Shown here: piece after piece, positions 44,942 through 54,746 of the stretch
How positions within the stretch are numbered: position 1 is the first letter of the stretch
How the letters are laid out: each line of letters opens with the position of its first letter
NCBI RefSeq assembly: GCF_900108095.1
Contig: NZ_FNWL01000001.1
Coordinates: forward strand, 310,001 to 374,000
Source: Natronorubrum sediminis
GTDB taxonomy: Archaea > Halobacteriota > Halobacteria > Halobacteriales > Natrialbaceae
Length of the DNA stretch: 64,000 nt
Reading direction: 5' to 3'
Position numbers and translations under genes: made by a program
The notes under the pieces: generated by a model
The model's input: only the letters and a program-made list of their open reading frames with translations
Databases searched by the model: none
What the model was told of the DNA's origin: nothing

Positions 44942-47900
44942 CGTTTGTCACCTCCGCGCCGACGACCTCGTTGGTCGTTCTGGCCTCGAGGTCGCCCTCG
45001 ACGCTCAGGTTGAGGTCGCGCAATCGGTCGGCGATCTCCTCGTCGGCGTCCCACAGGTCGCGTTCGATCGCCTCGAGCAGCGTGTCTGAGATGGACTCGA
45101 GGGCCCACGGGTTCACGTCGCGCATCCACTCCTGTCGATCCTCGTCGAAGGCGAACTTCTCGGCGACCTCGTTCCAGAGCGTGTCGCTGACGACGCCGGT
45201 CGTGGCGTCCCAGCCCAGCGTGACGTCGACCGTTGTGGAGAGGTCGCCAGCGCCCTTGTAGCCGTGTTCCTCCATGGACTCGAGCCAGTCGGGATTCAGC
45301 ACGCGAGCGCGCATCGCCTTGCGGACCTTCTCCTCGTTCGTGTAGACGTCCACGTTGTCGGGATCCGAGGAGTCGCCGACGTAGGACGCCGGCTCCTCGC
45401 CCGAAATTTCGCTGACAGCCGAGATGAAGCCGCCGTGGAAGGCGTACCAGTCCGAGGAGTCGAACTCGTCTTGCTCCATCGTGTCCTCGAGTTTGACCGT
45501 CGCGTCGACGCTCGAGAGGCGACGTTCGAAGGAATCGTGGGCGTCGCTGACCTTCCCTCTCGAGCCCATGGCGTAACCGCCCCACTGGACGTAGACGCTC
45601 GCGAGGTCCGAGCGGTCCTCCCAGTTGCCCTCGTCGACGGCCTTGTTGGTCCCGGCACCGTAGCCGCCGGGTTTGGTGGTGAAGACTCGGTGTAGAGCCG
45701 CTTTCTTGGCGTCGGATTCGTCGAGCCCTTCTTCTTCCTGCAGTTGCTCGGCTTCCTCCTCGACGTGCTTTTTGACGTAGTTCATCTCGTGTGGTTCCTC
45801 GAGGTCGACCACGGCGTCGACGGCGTCGTGGATGACGCCCGCCGCGGCCGGGAACGCGTCCCGGAAGAGTCCCGAGACGCGCGTCGTCACGTCGATTCGT
45901 GGTCGGTCGAGTTCCTCGAGTGGAATCGGCTCCACGTCGTCGATTCGGCCAGCGTCCGTCCACTGCGGTTCGACACCCATCATCGCGAGCACTTGCGCGA
46001 TCGTCTCGCCGCGGGTACGGACCGTCGGGGTCCCCCACGCGACGACGCCGATCTCTTCGGGGTACTCGGCCACTCCGGCGGCTTCGCCGCCTTCGCCTCG
46101 CGACTCCTCCGGAGTCGCGCTCTCCTCGAGGTGGCGCTCGAGCACGCCCTCGGCTACCTCCCGGCCGACTTGCCAGGCCGCTTTTGCGGGCACCTTCCGC
46201 GGGTCGAGCGTGTAGAAGTTTCGCGCCGTCGGGAGCAAGTCGACGCCGCCGCGGGTCGGCGCGCCGGAGCCTCCAGGGGGCACGTACTCGCCCGAGAGCG
46301 CGTCTGCGGTGCGCGGGATCTCGTCTTCGGCCCCCTGCACGCGGGGCTGGGCCTCCTCGCAGATGTACGCCAGCGCTTTCCGCAGGGAGTCGTGGGCACC
46401 CGACTTCGCTCGAGCGTTACCGATCGTCTCGAGGTCGACGACGAGCAGGTTCATGTTCACTTCGTCGTCGGGACCGCCCTCGAGTTCCGACTCGGGCACG
46501 TCGAACTCGTGCTCGGCGAGGGTTTCGATCAGGTCGACGCTGGTTTCGTAGACCTCGTCTGCGGCTTCAGCGTAGGTCATGCCCAGCGCCTCGTCGTACT
46601 CACCGGGCGCGTTCAGCATGGTCTCGTAGTCGACGCCGAGCGCACCGGCGACGCTCTCGCGCAGGCTTGGCGCACCGGGGTTCTCGAGTCGCGTCAGTGC
46701 GACCAGATACTCGACGAGTCGTTCGTCCGCAGGCGGCTCGGACATGGTGTGCAGTCCCAGCCGGATCTGGGTCGTCTTGACGTCGGTAAGGTACTCGTGA
46801 ATCCGTTCGACCAGTGCGTCGATTGTGAGGTCCTCGCCCGCCACCTCGCCCTCCGCGAGCGTCGATCCAGCTTCGTCGGGACCGCGGACGTCGGCTTTCT
46901 CATCGATGGTGCCCGAAATGCCGAGTTCGACCGCGAGATCCAGTTCCTCGACCTTCTCGCGCATGAGGTCCTCGAGGTGCTCGCCATCGTCGGCGCGGGC
47001 GTCTTCCATCCCGGCTTCGCGGTACTGGTTCGCGAGTTCCTCGAGTTCGGACAACTCGTCGTAGGTGCCCGCATTCCGCATGACGGGCGTGAGGTAGTCG
47101 ACGATAGCGGCGTAGGATCGTCGCTTCGCCTGCGTTCCCTCGCCGGGGTTGTTCACGATGTAGGGGTAGACGTTCGGGATGTCGTCGATCAGCTGGTCCG
47201 GTGCACTCTCGCCGTTCAGCCCGACGGTTTTGCCGGGGAGCCACTCGAGGCTGCCGTGGGTGCCCAGGTGGACGACGGCGTCGGCCTCGAACGTGTGCTT
47301 GAGCCAGCCGTAGAAGGCGTAGTAGTCGTGTGGCGGCTGGAGGTCCGAGTCGTGGTAGACCTTCGAGGGGTCCATGCCGAACCCGCGTGGGGGCTGGACG
47401 GTGACGAGCACGTTGCCGAACTCGACGCCCGGAATCGCGAACGGCCGGTTCGGGACCTCTCCCCACTCCTCGAGGATGTTCTCCTGGAAGCGTTCGTCTG
47501 CCTCCGTGAACCAGTCGGCGTACGTGTCGGTCGGAACCACGTCGACCGAGCGGTCGCGAACGTCCTCGGGGGCGACCCAGCGATCCTCGAGCGTGAGTTG
47601 TGCGGTCAGTTTCTCGACGAGCGTTTGGCCGTCCTCGGGAAACTCGCCGTCTAACTCGTAGCCGCGACCCTCGAGTTCGGAGAGCAGATTCACCGTCGAT
47701 TCCGGACTGTCGAGTCCGAACGCGGTGCCGATCCCGTCGTCGCTCGGCGGGTAGTTGTGCAGGACGACGGCGACGTTCTTCTCCTCGTTCGGCGTGTGTC
47801 GAAGCGTCGCCCAGTTGACCGCGAGTCGTGTCGCGTGATCGACTCGATCCTCGATGGGATAGTGGTGCTTCGGTGCGGAACCGATTTCGGCCGCGTCGTC

Positions 47901-48878
47901 GGTTCGCTCTTTCCCCGAAATCGGGTGCGTGATGACGTTGCCGTCGAACTCTGGCAGAGCGACCGAGAGAGCGAGTTCGAAGCCCATCACGCCGGTGTCG
48001 CTCGATTCGTAGCGCGAACGCGAGCGCATCGTCGTGACCGTCTGCAGGACCGGGACGCCGAGGCGGTCGAGGAAGACGTCCTCCGCGCTCGAGCCCTCGT
48101 CGTCGGCGCTCCGGCCCCGCTCGTCCATCGAGAGCGAGAACATGAACGAAGAGAGGACGGCGTCGACGACCGGTTCCCCCCCTTCGTCCAGGAGCCAGGT
48201 GTCGGTTACCCACTCGGCATCCTCTTGCTCCTCGGTGTCCGTCGCCGGATTACAGAAGATCGGCAGGGCGTTGGCTCCCTGCTCCTCGAGCGCCCGTACC
48301 TGGGCGTCGACGTAGCGGGTGTTCTCGTGGGTCCAGTGGGATTCGTAGAACCAGACCGCGACCGTCGGCTGCTCGGGGTCGTGGGTCTCGAGCAACTCCT
48401 CGTAGCCGGCCCCCGGGTAGTCGGGGTGGTAGACGCCCTCCGTCGGCAGCGTCGTCGGATCGTCGTACTCGCCATCTCTCCCCTCGTACTCCGCGAGGAG
48501 GAAGCGACAGCAGTTTTCGACGTTGATCGTCCCGCCCTTCTCGAGGTAGTCGTAGACGGTGTCGCGGTGGTCCGCACTCACCGTCGTATCCTCGAACGCG
48601 AAGGTGTCGCCGGTCGATTTGACGATCAACGGCACTCCCGCGTCCTCGAGCGCACCCGTCGCGTAGTCGTAGCCCGGCATGCTGTCTTCGGCGCCGTGCA
48701 GCCAGAACAGTGCTGCTGCGGCGTCGCGCAATTCCTCGACGAACTCCTCGATATCGGCTTCCTCCTCGAGGTCGCTCTCCGAGCGAACGACCAGTTCGAC
48801 GTCCTCGAGGCGCTCGGCGGCCTGGCCGATCGAGCCGAGTTCGTTCTCCGTCGCCGTGTAGATCCCGATCGTTGTCAT
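44934..48878 (-). CDS. cobN: Cobaltochelatase large subunit CobN
   Basis: 1314 aa. Catalytic subunit of the ATP-dependent (aerobic-type) cobaltochelatase related to magnesium chelatase H. Seen: LFWLHGAEDSMPGYDYATGA near 58, VVHLGTHGSLEWLPGKTVGL near 535 (the diagnostic LGTHGxxEWLPG), and NPWALESISDTLLEAIERDL near the C-terminus. Length fits CobN (about 1250-1300). Transcribed divergently from the AAA+/VWA subunit with only 34 nt between start codons, and followed by cbiC and cbiE. Confidence 0.94.
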   Translation of the reverse strand: MTTIGIYTATENELGSIGQAAERLEDVELVVRSESDLEEEADIEEFVEELRDAAAALFWLHGAEDSMPGYDYATGALEDAGVPLIVKSTGDTFAFEDTTVSADHRDTVYDYLEKGGTINVENCCRFLLAEYEGRDGEYDDPTTLPTEGVYHPDYPGAGYEELLETHDPEQPTVAVWFYESHWTHENTRYVDAQVRALEEQGANALPIFCNPATDTEEQEDAEWVTDTWLLDEGGEPVVDAVLSSFMFSLSMDERGRSADDEGSSAEDVFLDRLGVPVLQTVTTMRSRSRYESSDTGVMGFELALSVALPEFDGNVITHPISGKERTDDAAEIGSAPKHHYPIEDRVDHATRLAVNWATLRHTPNEEKNVAVVLHNYPPSDDGIGTAFGLDSPESTVNLLSELEGRGYELDGEFPEDGQTLVEKLTAQLTLEDRWVAPEDVRDRSVDVVPTDTYADWFTEADERFQENILEEWGEVPNRPFAIPGVEFGNVLVTVQPPRGFGMDPSKVYHDSDLQPPHDYYAFYGWLKHTFEADAVVHLGTHGSLEWLPGKTVGLNGESAPDQLIDDIPNVYPYIVNNPGEGTQAKRRSYAAIVDYLTPVMRNAGTYDELSELEELANQYREAGMEDARADDGEHLEDLMREKVEELDLAVELGISGTIDEKADVRGPDEAGSTLAEGEVAGEDLTIDALVERIHEYLTDVKTTQIRLGLHTMSEPPADERLVEYLVALTRLENPGAPSLRESVAGALGVDYETMLNAPGEYDEALGMTYAEAADEVYETSVDLIETLAEHEFDVPESELEGGPDDEVNMNLLVVDLETIGNARAKSGAHDSLRKALAYICEEAQPRVQGAEDEIPRTADALSGEYVPPGGSGAPTRGGVDLLPTARNFYTLDPRKVPAKAAWQVGREVAEGVLERHLEESATPEESRGEGGEAAGVAEYPEEIGVVAWGTPTVRTRGETIAQVLAMMGVEPQWTDAGRIDDVEPIPLEELDRPRIDVTTRVSGLFRDAFPAAAGVIHDAVDAVVDLEEPHEMNYVKKHVEEEAEQLQEEEGLDESDAKKAALHRVFTTKPGGYGAGTNKAVDEGNWEDRSDLASVYVQWGGYAMGSRGKVSDAHDSFERRLSSVDATVKLEDTMEQDEFDSSDWYAFHGGFISAVSEISGEEPASYVGDSSDPDNVDVYTNEEKVRKAMRARVLNPDWLESMEEHGYKGAGDLSTTVDVTLGWDATTGVVSDTLWNEVAEKFAFDEDRQEWMRDVNPWALESISDTLLEAIERDLWDADEEIADRLRDLNLSVEGDLEARTTNEVVGAEVTNDD

Positions 48879-48912
48879 CGAGTTTTTAAACCTCTATTGT
48901 ATTAGCTCAAGT
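48879..48912. promoter_or_regulatory. 34-nt divergent promoter between cobN and the chlI/D-type gene
   Basis: The whole intergenic space is 34 nt and AT-rich. On the plus strand TTTTTAAA (about 48883-48890) is about 27 nt upstream of ATG 48913. On the minus strand CTAATACAATAG spans about 48895-48906, 17-28 nt upstream of the cobN ATG. Two back-to-back core promoters giving leaderless mRNAs is the simplest reading. Confidence 0.5.
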
Positions 48913-51159
48913 ATGGTTGCAGACGCTGGCGACAAAAATCTGTCGTCACTCCCCTTTCCGGCGATCGTCGGACAGGCGGAGTTAAAACGCGTGTTACTCG
49001 CCATCGCGGCGAACGATAGCCTCGATGGCGCACTCATCGTCGGCGAGAAAGGAACCGCGAAGTCGACTGCAGTCCGGGGAATCGTGGACCTCCTGCCGGA
49101 CCAGCGAGTCGTCGCGGACTGTCCCTACGGCTGTGCCCCCGCGGACTCGAGTCTGCAGTGTGAATCCTGCCAGCACCGCGACCCGGCCGAGTTACCGGTC
49201 GAGACGCGCCCCGTCCCCCTCGTGACGCTTCCGTTGGGGGCGACTCGAGACCGCGTCGTCGGCACCCTCTCGGTCGAAGACGCCCTCGCCGGCGAGGCCG
49301 ACTTCGATCCCGGGTTGCTCGCGCGTGCTCACCGTGGCATTCTCTACGTCGACGAGGTCAACCTGCTGGACGATCACCTCGTCGACGTTATCCTCGACTC
49401 GGCCGCGAGCGGAGTCAACACCGTCGAACGAGACGGGATTAGCGTTTCCCACCCCGCGGACTTCACCCTCGTCGGGACGATGAATCCCGAGGAGGGCGAC
49501 CTCCGCCCCCAACTCCGGGATCGTTTCGCTCTCCAGGCCACCGTCGAGGGCTGTCGCGAGGTCGACGACCGCGTCGAGATCATCGACCGCGCACTCGAGG
49601 CCGGCGACGCCTCCTCCGCCGAAACCGAGTTCGCAGACGAGACGGCTGCCCTCCGCGAGCAACTGGTCACCGCTCGCGAGCGACTCTCGAGCGTTTCCCT
49701 CCCTACCGATTTCAAAGCAGAGATCGCACAGCTCTGCCTCGAGGCCGGCGTCGATGGCCACCGTGGGGATGTCGCCACGGCTAGAACGGCGATGACCCTC
49801 GCCGCACTCGAGGGGCGAACGACGGTCATCGAGTCCGACGTCTCCGAAGCGGCGAGCTACACCCTCCCCCATCGTCTCCGGAGCACTCCCTTCGAGGACG
49901 AACCCGACCTCGAAGACCTCCTCGAGGATCGGTTCGAAGAAGGAGCATCCGACGCGGACGGCGACGGCGAGGCGTCCGAGGCGAGTGAGGACGGGAGCGA
50001 AAGCGAGGACGACGAAAACGGCGGTGAGACGGGAAACGACTCCGGCGGCGAGCGGAGTGACGACGCCGATTCCGAGTCCGAAGACGGTGACGGCGAATTC
50101 GACGAACCAAGCGATGGTACCGACCCGGAAACGGACGACTCCGGACCCGAACGTCGACCGGACGAGGCAGACGGACCGACTGGCGACACACCGTCACCCG
50201 CCGAAGCCAGTGGTAGTGACGACGGAGACTCGGGCGAGAGGGACGACTCGAGCGATCCCGAGTCGACCGACGAATGCGACGACAGCGACGACAACAGCGG
50301 CGACGGGAGCGACGAGGAGGACGAAGCCCGACCGCTCGTCCCCGGCCAGCAGCGCGCCGAGGTCGCCGGCGTCGGCGAGGCGGCGGCACCCAACCTCGAG
50401 ACGTCCGACGTAACGAATCGACAGTCCACGGCAGCGAGGGGCTCTCGAGCGAGCACGACGCCCAGCGTGAGCAACCGCGGCGCACGCGTCCGAACCGAAC
50501 CCGTGTCGGATGACGGCCCTATCGACGCGGCTGCGTCGGTTCGCTCCGCCGCGGCGCGCGGCGAGTCCCGGGTCGGCGAGCAGGATCTCCGCCAGTCCGT
50601 TCGCGCCGGCGAGACGTCGGTGACTATCGTCTTCGCCGTCGACGCCAGCGCCTCGATGCGACCCGCGATGCACACCGCGAAAGGTGTCGTCCTCGAGTTG
50701 CTGCGCGAGAGTTACGAACAGCGCGATCAGGTCGCGTTCGTCGCGTTCGCCGGCGAGGAAAGCGAGGTACTGTTGCCGCCGACCGACAGCGTCTCGCTCG
50801 CTGCGCGCCACCTGAAGGAATTGCCGTCGGGCGATCGAACGCCGCTTCCATCGGGTCTCGAGACCTCGAGACGGGTCCTCGAGCGCGCCGAAACGGACGC
50901 CTCGGTCGTCGTACTGGTGACGGACGGCCGGGCGAACGTCGCCGACGGCAGTCCGACCGAGGCGACTCGACAGGCCGCACGCGGGCTTGCTGGCGACGCC
51001 GTGACTGTGCTTGTCGTCGATGCCGGCGACGACTCTCGAGCAGGGCTCTCGAAACTGGTCGCGAGCGAGAGCGGGGGCGAGTTGGTGTCCCTCGAGGCGC
51101 TATCCGCCGAGACGGTCCGCGAGGCGGCGGATCGAGCCCTAACGGATGACTCGAGGTGA
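48913..51159 (+). CDS. Chelatase AAA+/VWA subunit (ChlI-ChlD fusion type)
   Basis: 748 aa. ATPase partner for CobN. Seen: AAA+ module with Walker A GEKGTAKST at 44-52, a DCPYGCAP...QCESC cysteine cluster near 74-97, Walker B GILYVDEVNLL near 145; a long Asp/Glu/Ser-rich linker (about 340-480); and a VWA domain with MIDAS motif VFAVDASASMRPAMHTAKGV near 575 and VTDGRANVADGSP near 675. One polypeptide replaces separate CobS and CobT. The linker is acidic and repetitive. Confidence 0.9.
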   Translation: MVADAGDKNLSSLPFPAIVGQAELKRVLLAIAANDSLDGALIVGEKGTAKSTAVRGIVDLLPDQRVVADCPYGCAPADSSLQCESCQHRDPAELPVETRPVPLVTLPLGATRDRVVGTLSVEDALAGEADFDPGLLARAHRGILYVDEVNLLDDHLVDVILDSAASGVNTVERDGISVSHPADFTLVGTMNPEEGDLRPQLRDRFALQATVEGCREVDDRVEIIDRALEAGDASSAETEFADETAALREQLVTARERLSSVSLPTDFKAEIAQLCLEAGVDGHRGDVATARTAMTLAALEGRTTVIESDVSEAASYTLPHRLRSTPFEDEPDLEDLLEDRFEEGASDADGDGEASEASEDGSESEDDENGGETGNDSGGERSDDADSESEDGDGEFDEPSDGTDPETDDSGPERRPDEADGPTGDTPSPAEASGSDDGDSGERDDSSDPESTDECDDSDDNSGDGSDEEDEARPLVPGQQRAEVAGVGEAAAPNLETSDVTNRQSTAARGSRASTTPSVSNRGARVRTEPVSDDGPIDAAASVRSAAARGESRVGEQDLRQSVRAGETSVTIVFAVDASASMRPAMHTAKGVVLELLRESYEQRDQVAFVAFAGEESEVLLPPTDSVSLAARHLKELPSGDRTPLPSGLETSRRVLERAETDASVVVLVTDGRANVADGSPTEATRQAARGLAGDAVTVLVVDAGDDSRAGLSKLVASESGGELVSLEALSAETVREAADRALTDDSR

Positions 51160-51243
51160 GGAAAAGCGAATGCAGCCTCGTGACTGGTGTCTCCGAATCC
51201 GGATCAACATTCATTTGACCCCGCTGTTCCGTTATTCGACGAG

Positions 51244-52821
51244 ATGACTGACGCGGGGGATAATTCGGTGGACAGGGACGCTGATAGCGGAGATGAACGC
51301 GAGGTCAGCGACGATATCGAATACGGCATCGACGAGAAACCGCCGGTCGGCGAATCGACGGTGCTCGGCATTCAACACTATCTGACGATGGTGGGGGCGA
51401 ACATCGCCGTGCCACTGATTCTGGCCGATGTAATGGGAATGCCCGAGGAACTGTGGCCGCAGTTCATCGGGACTTTCTTTGTGGTGTCGGGAATCGCGAC
51501 GCTGGCGCAGACGACGTTCGGGAATCGGTACCCGATCGTGCAGGGCGCACCGTTCTCGATGCTCGCACCGGCGATGGCGATCATTGCCGTGGTCACCGCT
51601 GGTGGGGTCGGCGGCGGAGACGACTGGCAGGCCGCATTACTGCAGCTACAGGGTGCGATCATCGTCGCCGCGACCGTGCAGGTCGCGATGGGGTATTTCG
51701 GCCTCGTCGGAAAGCTCCGAAACTACCTCTCTCCCGTCGTCGTCGCGCCGACGATTGCCCTGATCGGACTCTCGCTATTCGACGCCGATCAGATCACCCA
51801 GACAGACCAGAGTTGGCTGTTGCTCGGGCTGACGCTCGGTCTCATCTTGTTGTTCTCGCAGTATCTCGAGCTCAAACACAAGGCGTTCCGGCTGTACCCG
51901 GTTATTCTGGGTATCGGAATCGCGTGGATCACGGCAGCGGGTCTCTCGGTTACGAACGTGCTCGGAAGCGACCATCCAGGCCACGTTCCACTCGGTGATG
52001 TGACGGATACGACGTTACTCTTGCCGATCCACCCCTTCCAGTGGGGGATGCCGGAGTTCACGACTGCCTTCATCATCGGGATGTTCGCGGGCGTGCTCGC
52101 GTCGATCGTCGAGAGCATCGGCGACTACTACGCCGTCGCGAACATGACCGGAAACGGCGCACCGAGCGAGCAACGGATCAACCACGGTATCGGGATGGAA
52201 GGGCTGATGAACATCTTTTCCGGCGTGATGGGAACCGGCGGATCGACCTCCTACTCGGAGAACGTCGGCGCGATCGGCCTGACCGGCGTCGCCTCTCGGT
52301 ACGTCGTCCAGATCGGTGCCGTCGTCATGCTCGTCTTCGGATTCGTCGGCTACTTCGGCCAACTCGTCGCGACGATTCCCGACCCGATCATCGGCGGCCT
52401 CTTCATCGCCATGTTCGCCCAGATCGTCGCCGTCGGAATTGGCAACCTCAAACACGTCGACCTCGAGTCCTCGCGGAACGTCTTCATCATCGGCTTCGCC
52501 CTCTTCATCGGGATGGCGATGCCCGCGTACATGGGCAACTTCGAGACCACGCTCGCGTTCCGAGACGCCGTCGGCGTCGAGGCCGCCCTCGCCGGCCAAC
52601 CGGGCTGGCTCGAGACCGCCGGCGAGGCCGTCGTCGACACGGTGTACATCATCGGCTCGACGGGGATGGCCATCGGGGGACTCGCCGCGCTCTTCCTCGA
52701 CAACACGATTCCAGGAAGCCGAGAGGAACGCGGACTCGCCGCCTGGGAGCAGATCACCGAAGACGACGACGAGTTCGAGTCGTTCTGGGAGCGCTGGCGC
52801 GGCTCCGAGCAAGATCAGTAA
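51244..52821 (+). CDS. Xanthine/uracil permease family transporter (NCS2)
   Basis: 525 aa from ATG 51244 (a longer frame upstream is not conserved in character). About 12-14 membrane helices. Seen: GIQHYLTMVGANIAVPLILA near 42, GNRYPIVQGAPFSMLAPAMA near 97 and VESIGDYYAVANMTGNGAPS near 295, the NCS2 signature region, and MGTGGSTSYSENVGAIGLTG near 338. Takes up a nucleobase with H+ or Na+; xanthine or uracil cannot be separated by eye. N-terminal 40 residues are acidic. Confidence 0.9.
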   Translation: MTDAGDNSVDRDADSGDEREVSDDIEYGIDEKPPVGESTVLGIQHYLTMVGANIAVPLILADVMGMPEELWPQFIGTFFVVSGIATLAQTTFGNRYPIVQGAPFSMLAPAMAIIAVVTAGGVGGGDDWQAALLQLQGAIIVAATVQVAMGYFGLVGKLRNYLSPVVVAPTIALIGLSLFDADQITQTDQSWLLLGLTLGLILLFSQYLELKHKAFRLYPVILGIGIAWITAAGLSVTNVLGSDHPGHVPLGDVTDTTLLLPIHPFQWGMPEFTTAFIIGMFAGVLASIVESIGDYYAVANMTGNGAPSEQRINHGIGMEGLMNIFSGVMGTGGSTSYSENVGAIGLTGVASRYVVQIGAVVMLVFGFVGYFGQLVATIPDPIIGGLFIAMFAQIVAVGIGNLKHVDLESSRNVFIIGFALFIGMAMPAYMGNFETTLAFRDAVGVEAALAGQPGWLETAGEAVVDTVYIIGSTGMAIGGLAALFLDNTIPGSREERGLAAWEQITEDDDEFESFWERWRGSEQDQ

Positions 52822-52943
52822 CCCTCGATTCGTTTCGCCGTCCGTTTCTCGGTTCTCCCAGGTCATTTCACTCGAGACGACTGCCGCCGCTGTCGGTGCG
52901 TGCAACCCGGCGAGCTATGCCCCTTGGCGTGGTCGACGTGACA

Positions 52944-53789
52944 ATGCCGGAACTCACACTCGAGGACGGCCACCTCTGGTACGAACTGCAGGGAACGGGT
53001 CGCCCGCTGGTGTTCATCCACGGCGGCTGGTCGAACGCCCGCGCCTGGGCCCCGCAGGTCGACCGTTTCGCGGACGAGTATCAGGTCCTCACACTCGACG
53101 TTCGCGGCCACGGCAATACGGGTGTCACCGACTCGGAGCGCTACTCGATCGAACTCTTTACCGACGACCTCGAGCGACTGCTCGCCGACCTCGATCTCGA
53201 GCAGCCGATACTGTGTGGACTCTCGCTCGGATCGATGGTCGTCCAAGAATATCTGGATCGTCACCCGAACGATGTCGCGGCGGCAATACTCGGGGGTGCC
53301 GTTCGGTCGATGCCGCCACTCGAGGTGCCCGACTCGACGAAGGCGCTCTTTACACCCACGCCAGCAATCGCGGCGTCGGTCGCCCTGAGCGGCTCCAGGG
53401 CGACGTTTCGATCGATGTGTGGTTCGATTCGCGCGGCGACCGGCGGTCACTGGCTTTCCGTCAATCCCGAGATCAGGCGCGATGCGATTGCGGCAGTCGG
53501 CGACATCGATCGGGACGAATTTCGGAAAATCTTCGACGCGCTCTATCGCTACGATCCACCCGACCTCTCCGTCGACGCGCCAACGCTCGTCGTCCACGGG
53601 GCGAGTGAGGCACCGCTGGTCAAACGACAGGGCCGACAGCTCGTCAGGGATCTTCCCCGTGGCGAGCGAGTCGTGCTTCCCGACTCGGGACATCTCGTCA
53701 ACCAGGATCGACCAGACGCGTTCAACACGACGTGTGCGACGTTCCTCGAGTCGGCGTTCGAGCGCCGGAGACCGGTCTCGAGCGAGTAA
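52944..53789 (+). CDS. Alpha/beta-hydrolase fold protein
   Basis: 281 aa from ATG 52944; an in-frame ATG at 52917 would add nine residues. Seen: RPLVFIHGGWSNARAWAPQV (oxyanion-hole HGG), LTLDVRGHGNTGVTDSERYS, nucleophile elbow CGLSLGSMVVQEYL with Ser near 93, and a late His in LPDSGHLVNQDRPDAF. Complete catalytic triad, so an active esterase, lactonase or related hydrolase is expected. Substrate unknown. Not linked to the permease by overlap. Confidence 0.85.
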   Translation: MPELTLEDGHLWYELQGTGRPLVFIHGGWSNARAWAPQVDRFADEYQVLTLDVRGHGNTGVTDSERYSIELFTDDLERLLADLDLEQPILCGLSLGSMVVQEYLDRHPNDVAAAILGGAVRSMPPLEVPDSTKALFTPTPAIAASVALSGSRATFRSMCGSIRAATGGHWLSVNPEIRRDAIAAVGDIDRDEFRKIFDALYRYDPPDLSVDAPTLVVHGASEAPLVKRQGRQLVRDLPRGERVVLPDSGHLVNQDRPDAFNTTCATFLESAFERRRPVSSE

Positions 53790-53864
53790 CTCCTCGTGAG
53801 CCGTTGATTGCCAATCGAGAGACAGAGGAAAAAGCCCATTAGCTCCCCGACACAGTAGCTGTAT

Positions 53865-54203
53865 ATGGGACTTGGCAGCACTGCGAAAAAGATTCAGGGT
53901 CTGTCGGACCGCGCCGAAGCGATGTACAAGCAAGTACAGGAGCTTCAACAACGTATCATCGGCCTCGAGGAGGAAGTCGACGACACGCACCAAACGGTCG
54001 AGAAGATCGACCACCAACTGACCGAACAGCGCGCGCTGTTGCTCGCAATCGCCGAGGAACAGGGTATTGACGGCGAGGAAATTTTAGCCGAAGCCGCAAT
54101 CGACGAAGCCGAACTCGAGGCCGACGAGAACACGGAGGCCGAAACCGAGGCTGAGACCGGAACCGACGAACCCGTCGAAAACGTCGACGCACCGTCCGAG
54201 TAA
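53865..54203 (+). CDS. DUF5798 family coiled-coil protein
   Basis: 112 aa. Seen: start MGLGSTAKKIQGLSDRAEAM, a coiled coil from about residue 12 to 68 (YKQVQELQQRIIGLEEEVDD), then EEQGIDGEEILAEAAIDEAE and an acidic Glu/Thr tail. Matches, from memory, the haloarchaeal DUF5798 family. Likely an oligomeric cytoplasmic protein of unknown role. Transcribed alone. Confidence 0.75.
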   Translation: MGLGSTAKKIQGLSDRAEAMYKQVQELQQRIIGLEEEVDDTHQTVEKIDHQLTEQRALLLAIAEEQGIDGEEILAEAAIDEAELEADENTEAETEAETGTDEPVENVDAPSE

Positions 54204-54278
54204 GCAACTCCTCTGTTCTCTGTCTCCTCGTCAGCTAGCGGTTTCACATCCTGTCCTTTCGACACTCTGCGACGCGAC

Positions 54279-54689
54279 TCACGCGACGAGTCGTCGATGT
54301 TCGACTTTCATACAGCGATCCTGAACGACGTCTCGACCATCGGCTTCGACGCGGGCCGCAGCGTCGTCGTCGTGAATCCCCTGTTGGGTCCAGACGACGT
54401 CGACGTCCTCGCGCTCGAGTGCGGCGTCGACGATCTCACCGACTTCCTCGCTCGGCCGGAAGATGCAAACGACGTCGATCTCGTCGTCGACATCGGCGAG
54501 CGTGTCGGGAACCGACCGACCGAAAATCTCGTCCGCGAAGGGGTTGACCGGGATGACGTCGTACCCCTGCTCGAGCAGGTACTTCGGCACGTCGTGGGCT
54601 GCTTTTCCGGGAGTGCTCGAACAGCCTACGACGGCGATCGTCTCGGCGTCGAGCACATTCTTGAGTTCCGCCGGTGTGTCGAGTGGCAT
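54279..54689 (-). CDS. CoA-binding domain protein
   Basis: 136 aa from ATG 54689; earlier in-frame ATG codons give an N-terminus not conserved in the family. Seen: ETIAVVGCSSTPGKAAHDVP near residue 16, GYDVIPVNPFADEIFGRSV and VVWTQQGIHDDDAAARVE, the Rossmann fold of the CoA_binding_2 family. These bind CoA or a related nucleotide, with no proven reaction. Convergent with DUF5798. Confidence 0.88.
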   Translation of the reverse strand: MPLDTPAELKNVLDAETIAVVGCSSTPGKAAHDVPKYLLEQGYDVIPVNPFADEIFGRSVPDTLADVDDEIDVVCIFRPSEEVGEIVDAALEREDVDVVWTQQGIHDDDAAARVEADGRDVVQDRCMKVEHRRLVA

Positions 54690-54746
54690 ACGCGAGCGTA
54701 CGCGTTCGACGACGAAACCTTTCGGGGTCGACACGGGGCTGCCCGA

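Noticed and set aside
45744..47654. 636-codon open frame on the plus strand opposite cobN
   Set aside because: Antisense shadow of a high-GC gene; cobN has clear family motifs in the other strand and this frame has none.
52041..52943. N-terminal extension of the alpha/beta hydrolase
   Set aside because: Arg-rich shadow of the permease gene in another frame; conserved sequence begins at 52944.
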